A DNA stretch of 64,000 nucleotides from Candidatus Blochmanniella pennsylvanica str. BPEN (GTDB lineage: Bacteria; Pseudomonadota; Gammaproteobacteria; Enterobacterales; Enterobacteriaceae), in contig NC_007292.1 of the NCBI RefSeq assembly GCF_000011745.1, positions 682,001 through 746,000 of the forward strand, in the 5' to 3' direction. Position 1 is the stretch's first letter. Each line of letters begins with the position of its first letter. A program made the position numbers and the translations under genes. The notes beneath the pieces were generated by a model. That model worked only from the letters and a program-made list of their open reading frames with translations. It did not search any database and was not told the origin of the DNA. Below, piece by piece: positions 50,181 to 61,050 of the stretch.

Positions 50181-52031
50181 TTATCCTAACAATTTAGATT
50201 TATCACGAACCGCGCCTTTGTCTGCGCTTGTTACTAAGTGGGCGTATGCCTTTAAAGAAATAGATATGTTTCTATTTCTGTTGGTTGGGGTCCACGCTTT
50301 ATTTCCTCGGGCAATTTCTGCTGCATGTCGTATTTTTAGTATATGCTCAGAAACTTCTAAGGTAATACTACGCATGCTAATATCGATATTAATTATGTCC
50401 CCATCGTGTACTAGTCCAATTAATCCTTTATTAGCTGCTTCCGGAGATATATGACCAATAGATAGTCCTGATGTTCCTCCTGAAAATCTACCATCTGTAA
50501 TCAAAGCGCAACATAAATCTAACCCCATGGATTTAAGAAAAGATGTCGGATATAACATTTCTTGCATACCTGGTCCACCTTTTGGTCCTTCATATCGAAT
50601 TACAATAACATCGCCAGAATGTATATTTCCTGTTAAAATTGCTTGAACAGATTCTTCTTGACTCTCATACACCTTAGCTGGTCCACTAAATTTTTGAAGG
50701 TTTATATGAACTCCAGCTGTTTTTACAAGACATCCATCTACAGCTAGATTGCCGTACAATACTGCTAAACCTCCGTCTTGGCTATAAGCATGTTCACGTG
50801 AACGAATACATCCAGAGCGACGATCCGTATCTAACGAAGTCCATCTGTTTTTTTGAATAAAAGCTTGTGTGCTACGTATTCCTGCTGGTGCTGCAGCATA
50901 CATGTTTTTTGATTCAAAATTATCACATGAAAAAATGTCATAATTTAGTAACGTTTCTAATAAAGATTTATTCAATATATTACGTGTGTCTTCATGTAAT
51001 AAACCACAACGATGTAATTCACCAAGCACACCCATTACTCCTCCAGCTCGATGAAAATCTTCCATGTGATATCGTTGAGTATTTGGAGCTACTTTACATA
51101 AATGCGGTACTTTTCGAGATAATTTATCAATATCTGCCATAGTAAAATCTATCTCTCCTTCTTGAGCAGCCGCAAGTAAGTGCAATACAGTATTAGTAGA
51201 GCCACCCATTGCAATGTCTAACATCATTGCATTTTCAAAAGAAGACTTGTTAGCTATATTGCGCGGTAGAACAGAATAATTATTCTCTTCATAATAAGAT
51301 TTAGCTAAATGAACAATATATTTACCGGCATTTAAAAATAATTTTTTACGATCAGAATGAGTAGCCAACAACGATCCATTACCCGGTTGTGCTAATCCCA
51401 ATGCTTCTGTTAAACAATTCATAGAGTTCGCCGTAAACATCCCTGAACAAGACCCGCATGTAGGACACGCTGCTGATTCAATGCGTTGTTGATCAACATC
51501 AGAAATATTAGGATCTACAGAACAAGTGATTGCGTCAATTAAATTTAACTTAACGTTTTGATTAGACAAAGTTATTGCACCAGATTCCATTGGTCCACCT
51601 GATACAAAGATAGCTGGAATATTTAAGCGTAATGCCGCCATTAACATTCCAGGTGTTATTTTATCACAATTAGAAATACATACCATAGCATCAACGCAGT
51701 GGGCATTAATCATATATTCCACAGAATCAGCAATAAGATCTCTAGATGGCAAAGAATATAGCATGCCGCTATGACCCATAGCAATTCCATCGTCTATTGC
51801 AATGGTATTAAATTCTTTTGCAACTCCTCCAGTAATATTAATTTGTTCGGACACTAATGCTCCTACGTTTCGTAAATGTATGTGCCCAGGAACAAATTGG
51901 GTAAATGAATTAACCACAGCAATAATCATTTTATCAAAATCTTCAGTGGTCATACCTGTAGCACGCCACAATGCTCGAGCACCAGTCATATTACGACCAT
52001 GCGTAGTAGTAATAGAGCGATATTTAGGCAT
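50181..52031 (-). CDS. ilvD: Dihydroxy-acid dehydratase
   Basis: Fe-S enzyme for the third common step of valine and isoleucine synthesis. The 616 residues equal E. coli. Cluster and metal ligands are visible: Cys122 in [10 protein letters not shown] and the [18 protein letters not shown] block near 192-209. The C-terminal [15 protein letters not shown] motif is present. Lies between ilvE (72 nt) and ilvA (8 nt). Confidence 0.98.
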   Translation of the reverse strand: MPKYRSITTTHGRNMTGARALWRATGMTTEDFDKMIIAVVNSFTQFVPGHIHLRNVGALVSEQINITGGVAKEFNTIAIDDGIAMGHSGMLYSLPSRDLIADSVEYMINAHCVDAMVCISNCDKITPGMLMAALRLNIPAIFVSGGPMESGAITLSNQNVKLNLIDAITCSVDPNISDVDQQRIESAACPTCGSCSGMFTANSMNCLTEALGLAQPGNGSLLATHSDRKKLFLNAGKYIVHLAKSYYEENNYSVLPRNIANKSSFENAMMLDIAMGGSTNTVLHLLAAAQEGEIDFTMADIDKLSRKVPHLCKVAPNTQRYHMEDFHRAGGVMGVLGELHRCGLLHEDTRNILNKSLLETLLNYDIFSCDNFESKNMYAAAPAGIRSTQAFIQKNRWTSLDTDRRSGCIRSREHAYSQDGGLAVLYGNLAVDGCLVKTAGVHINLQKFSGPAKVYESQEESVQAILTGNIHSGDVIVIRYEGPKGGPGMQEMLYPTSFLKSMGLDLCCALITDGRFSGGTSGLSIGHISPEAANKGLIGLVHDGDIINIDISMRSITLEVSEHILKIRHAAEIARGNKAWTPTNRNRNISISLKAYAHLVTSADKGAVRDKSKLLG

Positions 52032-52103
52032 ATTTAACTCCAGTATTCTATATTATTGAATATTGATTATCTTAAGAATTAACATTGCATCAATGTAGTA
52101 TTG

Positions 52104-53024
52104 CTAATGCACTGGATCTAACCAATTCCATTGATCTTCAGTGATTCCAGTAAATAAGTTAAAAAATAAGTGCTGTAATTTTTTAGTGATGGGTCCGCGC
52201 GTACCGGTACCTACCTTAATTCCATCTACAGTACGTACTGGGGTTATTTCGGCAGCAGTACCAGACATAAATATTTCATCAGCTATGTATAGAGATTCAC
52301 GGGGTAATACTTGTTCTTGTACTTCTAAACCAATATTTACTGCTAACTTAATAATAGTATCACGTGTGACCCCAGGTAAAATAGAAGAAGCACATGGTGG
52401 TGTTAAAAGAATATTACTTTTAACTTCAAATAAATTTTCACCGGCACCTTCTGAAATATAACCATATATATCTAAACCTATTCCTTCTTGATAACCATTT
52501 CGGTGAGCTTCATTGCTAATTAACATAGATGATAGATAATTTCCGCCAGCTTTCGCTGTGCTTGGAAGGGTATTTGCTGGAACTCTATTCCAGGAAGATA
52601 CCATAACATCAATCCCTTGTTTCAAAGAATTTTCTCCCAGATAAGGCAGCCAAGAAAAAGCTGCTATAGCAACGTCAGTAGCGTATCCGGGAGTCGGATT
52701 AATTTGCATACCTACATTTCCAATAAATACGAGAGGACGGATATATGCATTGATTAAATTATTCTTTCGAATAATAATTCTACAAGCTTCCATTAAATCA
52801 TCAATACTCCAAAAAATAGGCATACGATAAATTTTTGCGGAATTATACAATCTTTGTATGTGTTCACGATGACGAAATATAACGGGACCTTTATGTGAAT
52901 TATAACATCTCATACCTTCAAATACTGATGATCCATAGTGCAAAGCATGAGACATTACATGTACTTTAGCTTCTTGCCATGGTACGATTTCCCCATTAAA
53001 CCAAATAAAGTTTGATATATTCAT
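52104..53024 (-). CDS. ilvE: Branched-chain amino acid aminotransferase
   Basis: Fold-type IV PLP transaminase giving valine, isoleucine and leucine. The 306 residues (309 in E. coli) show the PLP lysine Lys158 in PSTAKAGGNYLSS, the GSSVFEGMRCY start region and the cofactor loop SGTAAEITPVR. A ribosome-binding GAGGAAG precedes the ATG. It sits between ilvM (60 nt) and ilvD, as in E. coli ilvGMEDA. Confidence 0.97.
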   Translation of the reverse strand: MNISNFIWFNGEIVPWQEAKVHVMSHALHYGSSVFEGMRCYNSHKGPVIFRHREHIQRLYNSAKIYRMPIFWSIDDLMEACRIIIRKNNLINAYIRPLVFIGNVGMQINPTPGYATDVAIAAFSWLPYLGENSLKQGIDVMVSSWNRVPANTLPSTAKAGGNYLSSMLISNEAHRNGYQEGIGLDIYGYISEGAGENLFEVKSNILLTPPCASSILPGVTRDTIIKLAVNIGLEVQEQVLPRESLYIADEIFMSGTAAEITPVRTVDGIKVGTGTRGPITKKLQHLFFNLFTGITEDQWNWLDPVH

Positions 53025-53084
53025 CTGATATCTTCCTCGGTAATATAGTCGAAGAAAGTACGAATTTAATTATTATTTTTTAAT

Positions 53085-53321
53085 TTATTCAATTTTAATA
53101 TAATGTATATCCATTAATTTATTTAATTGTGCAGACAATAAATATATTGCTCTATTGCTAGAAACAGTTAATAAAATGTTTATTTTTTTCTTGTTGAGCT
53201 TACTATATGACAACATATTTAATGTATGTAACTCAAATCCACGATGACGAATAACCCGGAGAATACGTTCAAGCACCTCTGGGCAAAACCTGGCTTTTAT
53301 AAACAGCGAATAATATGTCAT
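53085..53321 (-). CDS. ilvM: Acetolactate synthase II small subunit
   Basis: Regulatory (ACT-type) subunit that activates IlvG. The start is set at the ATG at 53321 (MTYYSLFIKARFCPE), 1 nt after the ilvG stop codon, with GGAG upstream inside ilvG; this gives 78 residues (87 in E. coli). A longer frame overlapping ilvG has no family support. LERILRVIRHRGFELHTLNM and QLNKLMDIHYIKI match IlvM; the last nine or so residues of the E. coli protein are missing. Confidence 0.93.
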   Translation of the reverse strand: MTYYSLFIKARFCPEVLERILRVIRHRGFELHTLNMLSYSKLNKKKINILLTVSSNRAIYLLSAQLNKLMDIHYIKIE

Positions 53322-53322
53322 A

Positions 53323-54963
53323 TTACTGCTCCAACATAGCATCATTTGAAGAACCAGGTGGAACTAATGGCCAAACGTTTTCATGTTCATTAATCAGCGC
53401 ATGTAATAAAAAAGGTCCTGTGTGCGTAAATAACATATTAATTGCGTCTAAAATTTGAGATGTATAAGTAATACATATTCCATGAATATCAAACGCTTTA
53501 GCCAAAACAAGAAAGTTGGGATTATCTGTTAATGTAGTTTCACTGTAACGTTTATTGAAAAATAATTGTTGCCATTGACGCACCATTCCTAAACGCTGGT
53601 TATCTAACAAAACAATTTTAATAGGCAAATTTTTACGTTTAATAGTAGCGAGTTCTTGTATGTTCATCATAAATGAACCATCACCAGAAATACATATCAC
53701 CATATGATTGGGTCGACCAATTTGAGCCCCAATAGCTGCGGGCGTGCCAAACCCCATGGTTCCCAGCCCTCCAGAAGTAATAAAATTCTCTGGACGACTG
53801 AATTGCATGTGTTGAGCAGCCCACATTTGATGTTGCCCAACATCTGTAGTAACCACAGTATCGTAAGGAGCATTTTCACTGATTGTTCGTAATAAAGTTG
53901 GAGCATAAATCTTATCATCAGATGATTGATAAGACCAACGGTACTTCAACTTTAAAGATTTTACTTTTTTTCTCCATGGATCAATAGATAAGGATTGTGT
54001 TAGAGCAGATAACAAATCGTTTAAATTGCCAGATAAAGAAACATTCGCTAAGCGCAATTTACTAAATTCTGAAGGATCAATATCCACATGAATTACTTTT
54101 GCGTGTGGAGCAAAAGTATGTAATCGTCCAGTTACTCTATCATCAAATCGAGCTCCTATCGCAATTAATAAATCAGATTTTTGTACTGCTAAATTAGCTG
54201 CTTGATTTCCATGCATGCCTAACATTCCTAGATAACAATCTTCTGTATAATCTGGCGCACCTAGTCCTTTTAACGTAACTACAGTAGGTATTTTGGTTTT
54301 AGAAATAAATGTACGTAATGAAGTTACTGCTCCAGCCATACCCACACCTCCGCCTACGTAAAGTATCGGTTGACATGCTTGCAGCATGAGCACTCGAGCT
54401 TGTTCTATATCACTTTCAATACTACAAATATCTTTTTTATTAATACAGTAGTTTGAGATTAATTTTCCAGTAGACAATTGAATATCTTTTGGTATATCTA
54501 TTAACACTGGACCTGGTCTGCCTTCAGAAGCAATAAAAAACGCTTCATCAATAATATCAGGTAGCATATTTAATGAATGTACTAAAAAGCTATGTTTAGT
54601 GCAAGCTAAAGATAAACCTAATACATCTATTTCTTGAAATGCATCAGTACCAATAAATTCTAATCCCACTTGTCCAGTAATAGCTACTATAGGGATGGAA
54701 TCTAATAATGCATCAGCTAATCCAGTGATGAGGTTAGTAGCTCCCGGACCAGAAGTCGCAAAACATACACCAATTTTTCCAGTAGCTCGAGCGTATCCTA
54801 TAGCAGACATAATTGCACCTTGCTCATGCCTACATAATAAATGCTCTACTTCAGAGTCAAACAATGCATCATATATCGGCATAATTGCTCCACCCGGATA
54901 ACCAAAAATAATTTCCACACCTTTTTTTCTCAGCGCTTTTATGGTCCACTGAGCTCCGTTCAT
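53323..54963 (-). CDS. ilvG: Acetolactate synthase II large subunit
   Basis: TPP- and FAD-dependent first step of the branched-chain pathway. The 546 residues (548 in E. coli) are unbroken, unlike the frameshifted gene of E. coli K-12. Catalytic Glu47 lies in CRHEQGA; the TPP-binding [15 protein letters not shown] block and [14 protein letters not shown] are present. A GAGGAAAAAAAC site precedes the ATG. Isozyme II is known as the valine-insensitive form, which would favour steady output (established for the family, inferred here). Confidence 0.97.
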   Translation of the reverse strand: MNGAQWTIKALRKKGVEIIFGYPGGAIMPIYDALFDSEVEHLLCRHEQGAIMSAIGYARATGKIGVCFATSGPGATNLITGLADALLDSIPIVAITGQVGLEFIGTDAFQEIDVLGLSLACTKHSFLVHSLNMLPDIIDEAFFIASEGRPGPVLIDIPKDIQLSTGKLISNYCINKKDICSIESDIEQARVLMLQACQPILYVGGGVGMAGAVTSLRTFISKTKIPTVVTLKGLGAPDYTEDCYLGMLGMHGNQAANLAVQKSDLLIAIGARFDDRVTGRLHTFAPHAKVIHVDIDPSEFSKLRLANVSLSGNLNDLLSALTQSLSIDPWRKKVKSLKLKYRWSYQSSDDKIYAPTLLRTISENAPYDTVVTTDVGQHQMWAAQHMQFSRPENFITSGGLGTMGFGTPAAIGAQIGRPNHMVICISGDGSFMMNIQELATIKRKNLPIKIVLLDNQRLGMVRQWQQLFFNKRYSETTLTDNPNFLVLAKAFDIHGICITYTSQILDAINMLFTHTGPFLLHALINEHENVWPLVPPGSSNDAMLEQ

Positions 54964-56174
54964 GTTTTTTTCCTCGTATGATTTTATAAATGAAATAATA
55001 ATCTAATCAGGCTACTAATGTAAATCAACCGATTTTGAATCAATTGCAAAGTGTATGGACATTACATATTGTTTATTAGATTCAAGTAGATTTGGGATAT
55101 CAGTAAATATTTGTACGCAAAAATGTTTAAAATAATTTTATTTTTTAAAAATGACTATGTATTGTGTGCTAACTGCATGAAAAATCTTTTTATTTTTAAA
55201 ATTAAATAATAAAATAATTTTTCTGGTTTAAAATGAAATATTGTTGCTTATATAGAATTTCTTTTATATGGCCTATATATCGTATAATTGTCGATAGTTA
55301 ACTTTTGAAATAATATTTCATTATATGTTGTATTAAAAACTAACAATAATATTTTAAACCAGTAATTTCGGAGTTTTTATAAGTATACGAATTCAAATAA
55401 TATTATTATTAATATTATTTATTAAGTTTCTGCGTCTGTTTTATACTAAAACCAATCTTAATCACGTTAAAGGTAAAAATTTTAATTTTCCCAACATTTA
55501 AAAAATATCAAACCTTGTTTTATTCTTAATTTTTTAGTAAATACTAAACTAACCATATGGTATACATTTTATTTAATCGTATAGTATAACTTCATTATAT
55601 TTTTATGTACCACATATAATTAAATTTGGCAATGATGTTTTTAAAATAATATTATTTCTGTGTAATTGCTGATTATGATCATCATCTAATTTTTGTCATT
55701 GTTTGTTTTCTGTTATTGAGATAGTAGTTTTTATTTAATGTATGAAGAAAATCAAACCTCTATTTTTTAAATTTGTTTAATAAAATCTATTTATTTAAAG
55801 TAGAACAACATGTGAATTTTATTATTATTATACTACATATATTTCTAATATTTAAAATTTTAGATTATCAAATTAGTTTGTTGAGCGAAATTGTAAGTAA
55901 TAATAATTAACAAAGATTATAGAATGCAAGCAGAATTGCAGTTTATTGAATTATTTATTGGTTTTACACAGTTTAAAAACATGGAATTATAACGTAAATA
56001 CACGAGTAGATTTAGTTAATATACGTCGCATAAATAATGCGACGTATATTAACTAAATAACATACTTATCCAGTTTTATATGCTCAAATCATATTTGATA
56101 GAAAATATTAAAAAATAAAAAAATATAAACATTTTTATATCAAAAAACAATCTGTGATATTGTGTATATTTTTA
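54964..56174. other. 1.2-kb spacer upstream of ilvG
   Basis: AT-rich and without a recognisable gene. No ilvL-type leader peptide rich in Ile/Val/Leu codons nor a GC-rich attenuator was found before ilvG. A weak promoter candidate on the minus strand just upstream of ilvG reads TTGATT, 17 bp, TAGATT. A 21-bp perfect inverted repeat lies at 56011-56057. Confidence 0.5.
56011..56057 (-). repeat. 21-bp perfect inverted repeat downstream of tRNA-Trp
   Basis: Arms at 56011-56031 and 56037-56057 are exact reverse complements around the 5-nt loop AAATA, with a GC-richer core (ACGTCGCAT / ATGCGACGT). It is the longest perfect hairpin found in the window. It lies 118 nt after the tRNA-Trp gene, where a terminator of the tRNA operon would be expected, but there is no U-run of note. 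Confidence 0.8.
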
Positions 56175-56248
56175 CAGGGGTGAAGAGACTTGAACTCCTA
56201 ACACCCGGTTTTGGAGACCGACGTTCTACCTATTTGAACTACACCCCT
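56175..56248 (-). tRNA. trpT: tRNA-Trp (anticodon CCA)
   Basis: Acceptor AGGGGTG/CACCCCT, anticodon loop CTCCAAA, T-arm GAGTTCAAGTC; close to E. coli trpT with one extra D-loop base. Discriminator G, CCA tail not encoded. In E. coli aspT-trpT close rrnC just upstream of the ilv operon, the same neighbourhood as here. Confidence 0.97.
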
Positions 56249-56268
56249 TTTATTTTTGGATAAGCATA

Positions 56269-56342
56269 CGGTGCGGACGGGACTTGAACCCGTGACCCTC
56301 GGCGTGACAGGCCGATGTTCTAACCAGCTGAACTACCGCACC
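56269..56342 (-). tRNA. aspT: tRNA-Asp (anticodon GTC)
   Basis: Acceptor GGTGCGG/CCGCACC, anticodon loop CTGTCAC, T-arm GGTTCAAGT; close to E. coli aspT. Discriminator G, CCA tail not encoded. 20 nt before tRNA-Trp. Confidence 0.97.
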
Positions 56343-56482
56343 ATTATAATTTATATGATGATTTTATAGTAATATACTAAACTAACATACTTTAAATTTA
56401 TTAGAAAATATCGTGTATATACATTTTTATATTCATTTCTATTGTATAGCAAATTATATAATACTCTGTATATACGTTATAA

Positions 56483-56555
56483 TGGAGCTAAGCGGAATCG
56501 AACCGCTAACCTTCTGCGTGCAAAACAGACGCTCTCCCAGTTGAGCTATAGCCCC
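56483..56555 (-). tRNA. alaT: tRNA-Ala (anticodon TGC)
   Basis: Acceptor GGGGCTA/TAGCTCC, anticodon loop TTTGCAC, T-arm GGTTCGAT; close to E. coli alaT, normally found in 16S-23S spacers next to tRNA-Ile. Here it stands alone, 140 nt before tRNA-Asp and without any rRNA. CCA tail not encoded. Confidence 0.97.
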
Positions 56556-56565
56556 GCATCAACCA

Positions 56566-56571
56566 ATTATA
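56566..56571 (-). promoter_or_regulatory. -10 element ahead of the Ala-Asp-Trp tRNA operon
   Basis: Minus strand consensus TATAAT ending 10 nt before the tRNA-Ala 5' end, fitting a nearly leaderless transcript. No convincing -35 is seen at 16-18 bp. The remainder of the spacer (56572-57038, to murI) is AT-rich and holds nothing recognisable. Confidence 0.4.
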
Positions 56572-57038
56572 CTGTAACAAGTTTCACAGAAACATGCAAA
56601 TAAAATAATATAATTATAAATTTGATTTTTTTCATAATTAAATAGACTTAAAACAAGATTTACATATATAAAATACAATTGATATTGTATTAATTAATAT
56701 TAATATTAGTAATACTGATATATTATTAATATAATTGAATAAAAAGATACTTGCATGAAAAGTTCATTTACAGTTTATTTTGAATTTATTATACATTCGT
56801 TAGTAATATTCATTTAAAGTTGATAACTAACTGTATCTATGCAGTGTGCATTATACAGACGTTTGCATACAATATTGTGTACTAAAAATAAAACTGCATT
56901 TAATAATTCGATAAAAAGCTATAAATTGCTATTAGCGTAAATATGTATTTATTCCATAATAATAATAATTAATTTTTTCAATTACTAATTAAACTAATAA
57001 ACAATATGTTTTTATTGAAACAAGATGATGTGTTCAAT

Positions 57039-57872
57039 TTATATTGATAATATTTCTAAAGAAAAAAAGTTATAATAAGATTCTAAAATAGATTTTAATT
57101 TGATAGCTTTTTCTGTGTTCATAGAACAATAGATTTTATTTGGTCTGTAAGAACAAAAGTCATTCGTAGGACTATTTGTGTTTTTGCGTAGCAAACGAAA
57201 GCTATATTTAGCAACTGAATGTCTTGAATCTATTAAGTAGCTATTTGAAGATAATGCAGCAATTAATTCTGTTTTTAATAAAGAAAAATGAGTACATCCA
57301 AGTACTATAGTGTCAGGAGGTTGTTTCATGTTTAACCAGGGAGTGAGAATATCGCGAAGAATTGATATTGGTATTTTTTTGCCATGAATTTTAGATTCAG
57401 CTAAATTTACTAATTCAGATGTACCTAGTAACATGACCTTATATTTATTGGCGAAACGTTTTATAAGACTCAAAGTATAATCATGATTGACAGTGCGATG
57501 TGTTGCTAAGACACCAATAACACCATTTTTAGTCAATTTAGACGCTAATTTAATTGCAGGTATCACCCCAACAATGGGACATAGAAAATGATTCTGTAAT
57601 ATTTTTAATGAAACTACACTGGCAGTATTACAACCAATGATCACAAGATCTAATTGATGTTGTTCTTGCACAGCTTCAATTATAGAAGTTACACGATTTA
57701 TAATGAAGAATTCTGAATGTTCACCATAAGGAAAAGCTTGATTATCAAAAAAATATAAATAACGTACATGTGGCAATAATTTTCGTATCGCAATATAAAT
57801 AGATAAGCCGCCTACCCCAGAATCCAATATCAATATTGTTGGTTGCTTGTGTGTATTTTTAAAATAAATCAT
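57039..57872 (-). CDS. murI: Glutamate racemase
   Basis: Makes D-glutamate for peptidoglycan. The 277 residues (285 in E. coli) show the substrate motif DSGVGGLS at 17-24, and both catalytic cysteines: Cys81 in IGCNTAS and Cys193 in LGCTHF. In E. coli murI lies immediately upstream of an rRNA operon (rrnB); here the tRNA-Ala-Asp-Trp group takes that place. With dapF and asd it supports continued cell-wall synthesis. Confidence 0.95.
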   Translation of the reverse strand: MIYFKNTHKQPTILILDSGVGGLSIYIAIRKLLPHVRYLYFFDNQAFPYGEHSEFFIINRVTSIIEAVQEQHQLDLVIIGCNTASVVSLKILQNHFLCPIVGVIPAIKLASKLTKNGVIGVLATHRTVNHDYTLSLIKRFANKYKVMLLGTSELVNLAESKIHGKKIPISILRDILTPWLNMKQPPDTIVLGCTHFSLLKTELIAALSSNSYLIDSRHSVAKYSFRLLRKNTNSPTNDFCSYRPNKIYCSMNTEKAIKLKSILESYYNFFSLEILSI

Positions 57873-58313
57873 ATATTTTTATTAATTATTTAATTTATAC
57901 ACCATATATACAATTAACATAAATTGAATATATATGTAACGTAATCTATAATTTTTGTTAATATTATTTTTAATATAGAGTATATGTTTTTTGTTCAAAA
58001 TATTTTCATTTTTATAAATACTATGTTGAGTGTCATCTTGCATATTGTAATGGTAACATTTATAACTATATATTCTTTGGGGTTCTATTTACAAGCGAAA
58101 AATATTGTATATAGAATACTATTCTATACATATAGAATATGTATATATATTTGACTGATAACCAATCTAATACAATATTTATTATTTTTTTTGAAAATTT
58201 AACTCTTCAATATACATATATTTAAAAGACTCTAAGAAATAAACTTATCATATTTAAATTATGATTTGTGATGGACGTAATCATTTAATTAATTTTGAAA
58301 TATTATTCATACA
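57873..58313. other. Spacer between metF and murI
   Basis: 441 nt, AT-rich, no recognisable gene. E. coli places many genes between metF and murI; none is visible here. Confidence 0.5.
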
Positions 58314-59207
58314 TTATATTTTGTTATTTTTTATTCCCAAAGTATGACATATTGCATATGTTAAATCTGATCTATTAAGAGTGTAGAAATGAAAATTTCT
58401 TACTCCTTCCTTAAGAAGGACTCTGATCATGTCTATTGCTACAAATGTTCCAAGCATTTTCTGTGTTTCCAAGTCATGATCTAATCCATGAAAAATTACA
58501 TATATCCAATGCGGTATCTTCACTTTAGTAAAAGTGATAAAATGTTGTAATTGACGAAAATTAAAGATAGGCAATATTCCAGGAATAATTTCTATATCAA
58601 TCCCAACCGACACACAAAGATCTCTAAATCTTAAATATTGTTCTACGTCAAAAAAAAATTGAGTGATTGCACGATTCGCTCCGGCATCTATTTTTTTCTT
58701 TAAATTAATTAAATCTGATTGTGCGTTTTTTGCTTCTGGATGTACTTCTGGATAAGCAGCTACTGCTATATCAAAATTTCCAATTTTTTTTAATAAATAT
58801 ACTAAATCTGAAGCATACATAGACGATTGATAGTTTTTTTTTATTTGATCGCCTCTTAATGCAACTATATTATGAATACCATTATTCCAATATTCTTGAG
58901 CAATAGTTTGTAATGCTTGAGGAGTTTCGTTAATACATGTTAAATGAGGAGCTGCTATTAATCCAGTACGTTTTTTTATGTCTTTAATTGTTTTATCAGT
59001 ATAATTTCGTGTTCCAGAATGAGCGCTATATGTTACAGAAACAAAAATAGGATTCAATTTGCTTAATTTGTTTATAGTTTTCCATAATATTTGTTCCATT
59101 TCATCGGTACGTGGAGGAAAAAATTCAAATGAAACATTAATATTTCCTTGTAATTCAGCTAAATATTGATTTAATACTGCTTGTTGGGTGGCATGGAACA
59201 TACTCAT
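58314..59207 (-). CDS. metF: 5,10-methylenetetrahydrofolate reductase
   Basis: FAD enzyme producing 5-methyl-THF for methionine synthesis. The 297 residues (296 in E. coli) start MSMFHATQQAVLNQ and keep FEFFPPRT with the catalytic Glu, ALRGD, AAYPEVHPEA and AGANRAITQFFFDVE. No MetJ operator (AGACGTCT repeats) is seen upstream. In E. coli the order is metB-metL-metF; here metL is absent between metB and metF. Confidence 0.97.
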   Translation of the reverse strand: MSMFHATQQAVLNQYLAELQGNINVSFEFFPPRTDEMEQILWKTINKLSKLNPIFVSVTYSAHSGTRNYTDKTIKDIKKRTGLIAAPHLTCINETPQALQTIAQEYWNNGIHNIVALRGDQIKKNYQSSMYASDLVYLLKKIGNFDIAVAAYPEVHPEAKNAQSDLINLKKKIDAGANRAITQFFFDVEQYLRFRDLCVSVGIDIEIIPGILPIFNFRQLQHFITFTKVKIPHWIYVIFHGLDHDLETQKMLGTFVAIDMIRVLLKEGVRNFHFYTLNRSDLTYAICHTLGIKNNKI

Positions 59208-59618
59208 GTTTTCCTTCTTGAAGCTATAAAATAAATGCTTATAGACCTATATACATTATATAGACCGTATGCTAGTTTTAAATAAAAATCATCATTACAT
59301 AAATAATCATTGAGATTAATAATCTAATAATCTATATTATAGGCATTTTAATGAATGTCACTCGTTGATAAAATATTTCGTTTATACATTACATTAGCGC
59401 AATAAATTATTATTTTAATGTGTATCGTAGATGAGATTTAGAAAAATAACGTTTCATTAATTAAATATAAATGATTTCTTAAAATATCAACTGTATATGT
59501 GAATTTTGTGATTGCTCAATTAATTAACAAAATTTTATAATAAATCGTCCATTATTATTTGTTAAAAATAAGACTGATTAAATATTAATAATGCGTATAA
59601 TAATAATATGGAGAGACC
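59208..59618. other. Spacer at the former metL position
   Basis: 411 nt without a recognisable gene. In E. coli the 2.4-kb metL (aspartokinase II / homoserine dehydrogenase II) lies here; no fragment of it was recognised. Confidence 0.5.
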
Positions 59619-60767
59619 TTATTGTATTGATGCAAATGCCTGTTCTAAATCAGTAATAAGATCATCGCTATCTTCTAGTCCTACTGAAACACGAAGCAAC
59701 ATATCACTGATTCCAGCGCGTTTTCTAGCATTTTCTGGCATAGCAGCATGCGTCATAGTGGCTGGATGAGCAATTAAACTTTCAACACCCCCGAACGATT
59801 CTGCTAATGTAAATAATTTTAATGATCGTAAAAATTGTAGTAAAACATTTTTAGCGCCCTTCAGTTCGAAGCTAAATATTGATCCGAATCCGCTTTGTTG
59901 TTTACAAACAATGTTATATCCAGGGTGATTGGGTAATCCTGGATAATATAATGCATTAATTTGGGGTTGTTTTTGACAAAAAGCAATAATTCTTTTAGTA
60001 TTATTTTGTTGCTGGTAAACACGCGGCATTAAAGTACGCATACCGCGCAACAACTGATAACTATCAAAGGCACTTCCAGTAATACCGAGCGTATTGCCCC
60101 ACCAAGTTAATTTTTCGGAAATATATGTATCCTTAGATATTACTACTCCTGCTATTAAATCTGAATGTCCATTCAAATACTTACTACAAGAATGTACTAC
60201 TAAATCTGCACCTAAATTTAATGGATTTTGAAATACTGGAGTCATAAATGTATTATCTACAACATATAAGATACCTTTTTGGAGGTTGCAAAGAGTATGA
60301 ATATCTACTATTCGGAGCATAGGATTACTTGGGGTTTCTATAAAAATTAATTTAGGTTTATATGCTAATGATTTTAATAAAATCTGTGTATCATTTTGAT
60401 CAATAAATAATACTTTGCACGCACCTTTTTTGTTTAACGCATCCAATAATCGATAAGTACCTCCATAGCAATCATAAGGTGCTATTAATAAATCGTTTGG
60501 TTCAAGCAAAGCAGAACATATTAAATAAATAGCAGACATTCCGCTACTTGTCATAATCGCATTTTTTCCATATTCTAAATCTGATAAAGTTTGTTGAGTT
60601 ACATCACGAGTAGGATTTTTACGCCGTGAATAATCATAAGAACGAGGCTGATTTAATCCAAAAAAATTATAAGTAGTTGAAAGAGTAATAGGAGGTACGA
60701 CACATCCATGTTGCTCATCACTATTTAAACCACTTCTAACGCTAATTGTAGATTTTTTTATATTCAT
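59619..60767 (-). CDS. metB: Cystathionine gamma-synthase
   Basis: PLP enzyme joining an activated homoserine with cysteine (or sulfide in some organisms) towards methionine. The 382 residues (386 in E. coli) have the PLP lysine Lys196 in HSCSKYLNGHSD, DNTFMTPVFQNPL and ESLIAHPATMTHA. Identity as MetB rather than MetC rests on the closer sequence (SVRSGLNSDEQHG start) and on the metB-metF gene order. The spacer to rpmE shows no metJ. Confidence 0.92.
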   Translation of the reverse strand: MNIKKSTISVRSGLNSDEQHGCVVPPITLSTTYNFFGLNQPRSYDYSRRKNPTRDVTQQTLSDLEYGKNAIMTSSGMSAIYLICSALLEPNDLLIAPYDCYGGTYRLLDALNKKGACKVLFIDQNDTQILLKSLAYKPKLIFIETPSNPMLRIVDIHTLCNLQKGILYVVDNTFMTPVFQNPLNLGADLVVHSCSKYLNGHSDLIAGVVISKDTYISEKLTWWGNTLGITGSAFDSYQLLRGMRTLMPRVYQQQNNTKRIIAFCQKQPQINALYYPGLPNHPGYNIVCKQQSGFGSIFSFELKGAKNVLLQFLRSLKLFTLAESFGGVESLIAHPATMTHAAMPENARKRAGISDMLLRVSVGLEDSDDLITDLEQAFASIQ

Positions 60768-61013
60768 AATAATAACTAAACTGCCCTATATTTCTACAAA
60801 CACCGGTACGTTATAAGTATAGAAATTTTTATGTGTACGAAAATATTTTTACTGACCAGATTTAATATAGTTTTATCCAAACATAATTATATTACATATA
60901 GATTTTCTGGTAACAATTAAAATCTACGCGTATATTGCTTCCAATCACTTCACACCCATAAAATTTAATAAACTCATATTTATTTTCTATTCAAGTATAG
61001 CACAGATGGTTGT

Positions 61014-61029
61014 GACGTTACATAACGTC
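61014..61029 (-). terminator. Hairpin just after rpmE
   Basis: GACGTTA-CA-TAACGTC, a 7-bp perfect stem 22 nt after the rpmE stop. The tight loop and lack of a U-run leave its role as terminator uncertain. Confidence 0.3.
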
Positions 61030-61050
61030 CTTACGTAAATAATTCTATAT

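Noticed and set aside
56343-56482. Possible tRNA-Ile or rRNA remnant between tRNA-Ala and tRNA-Asp
   Set aside because: The 140 nt are AT-rich and show no cloverleaf or conserved rRNA block.
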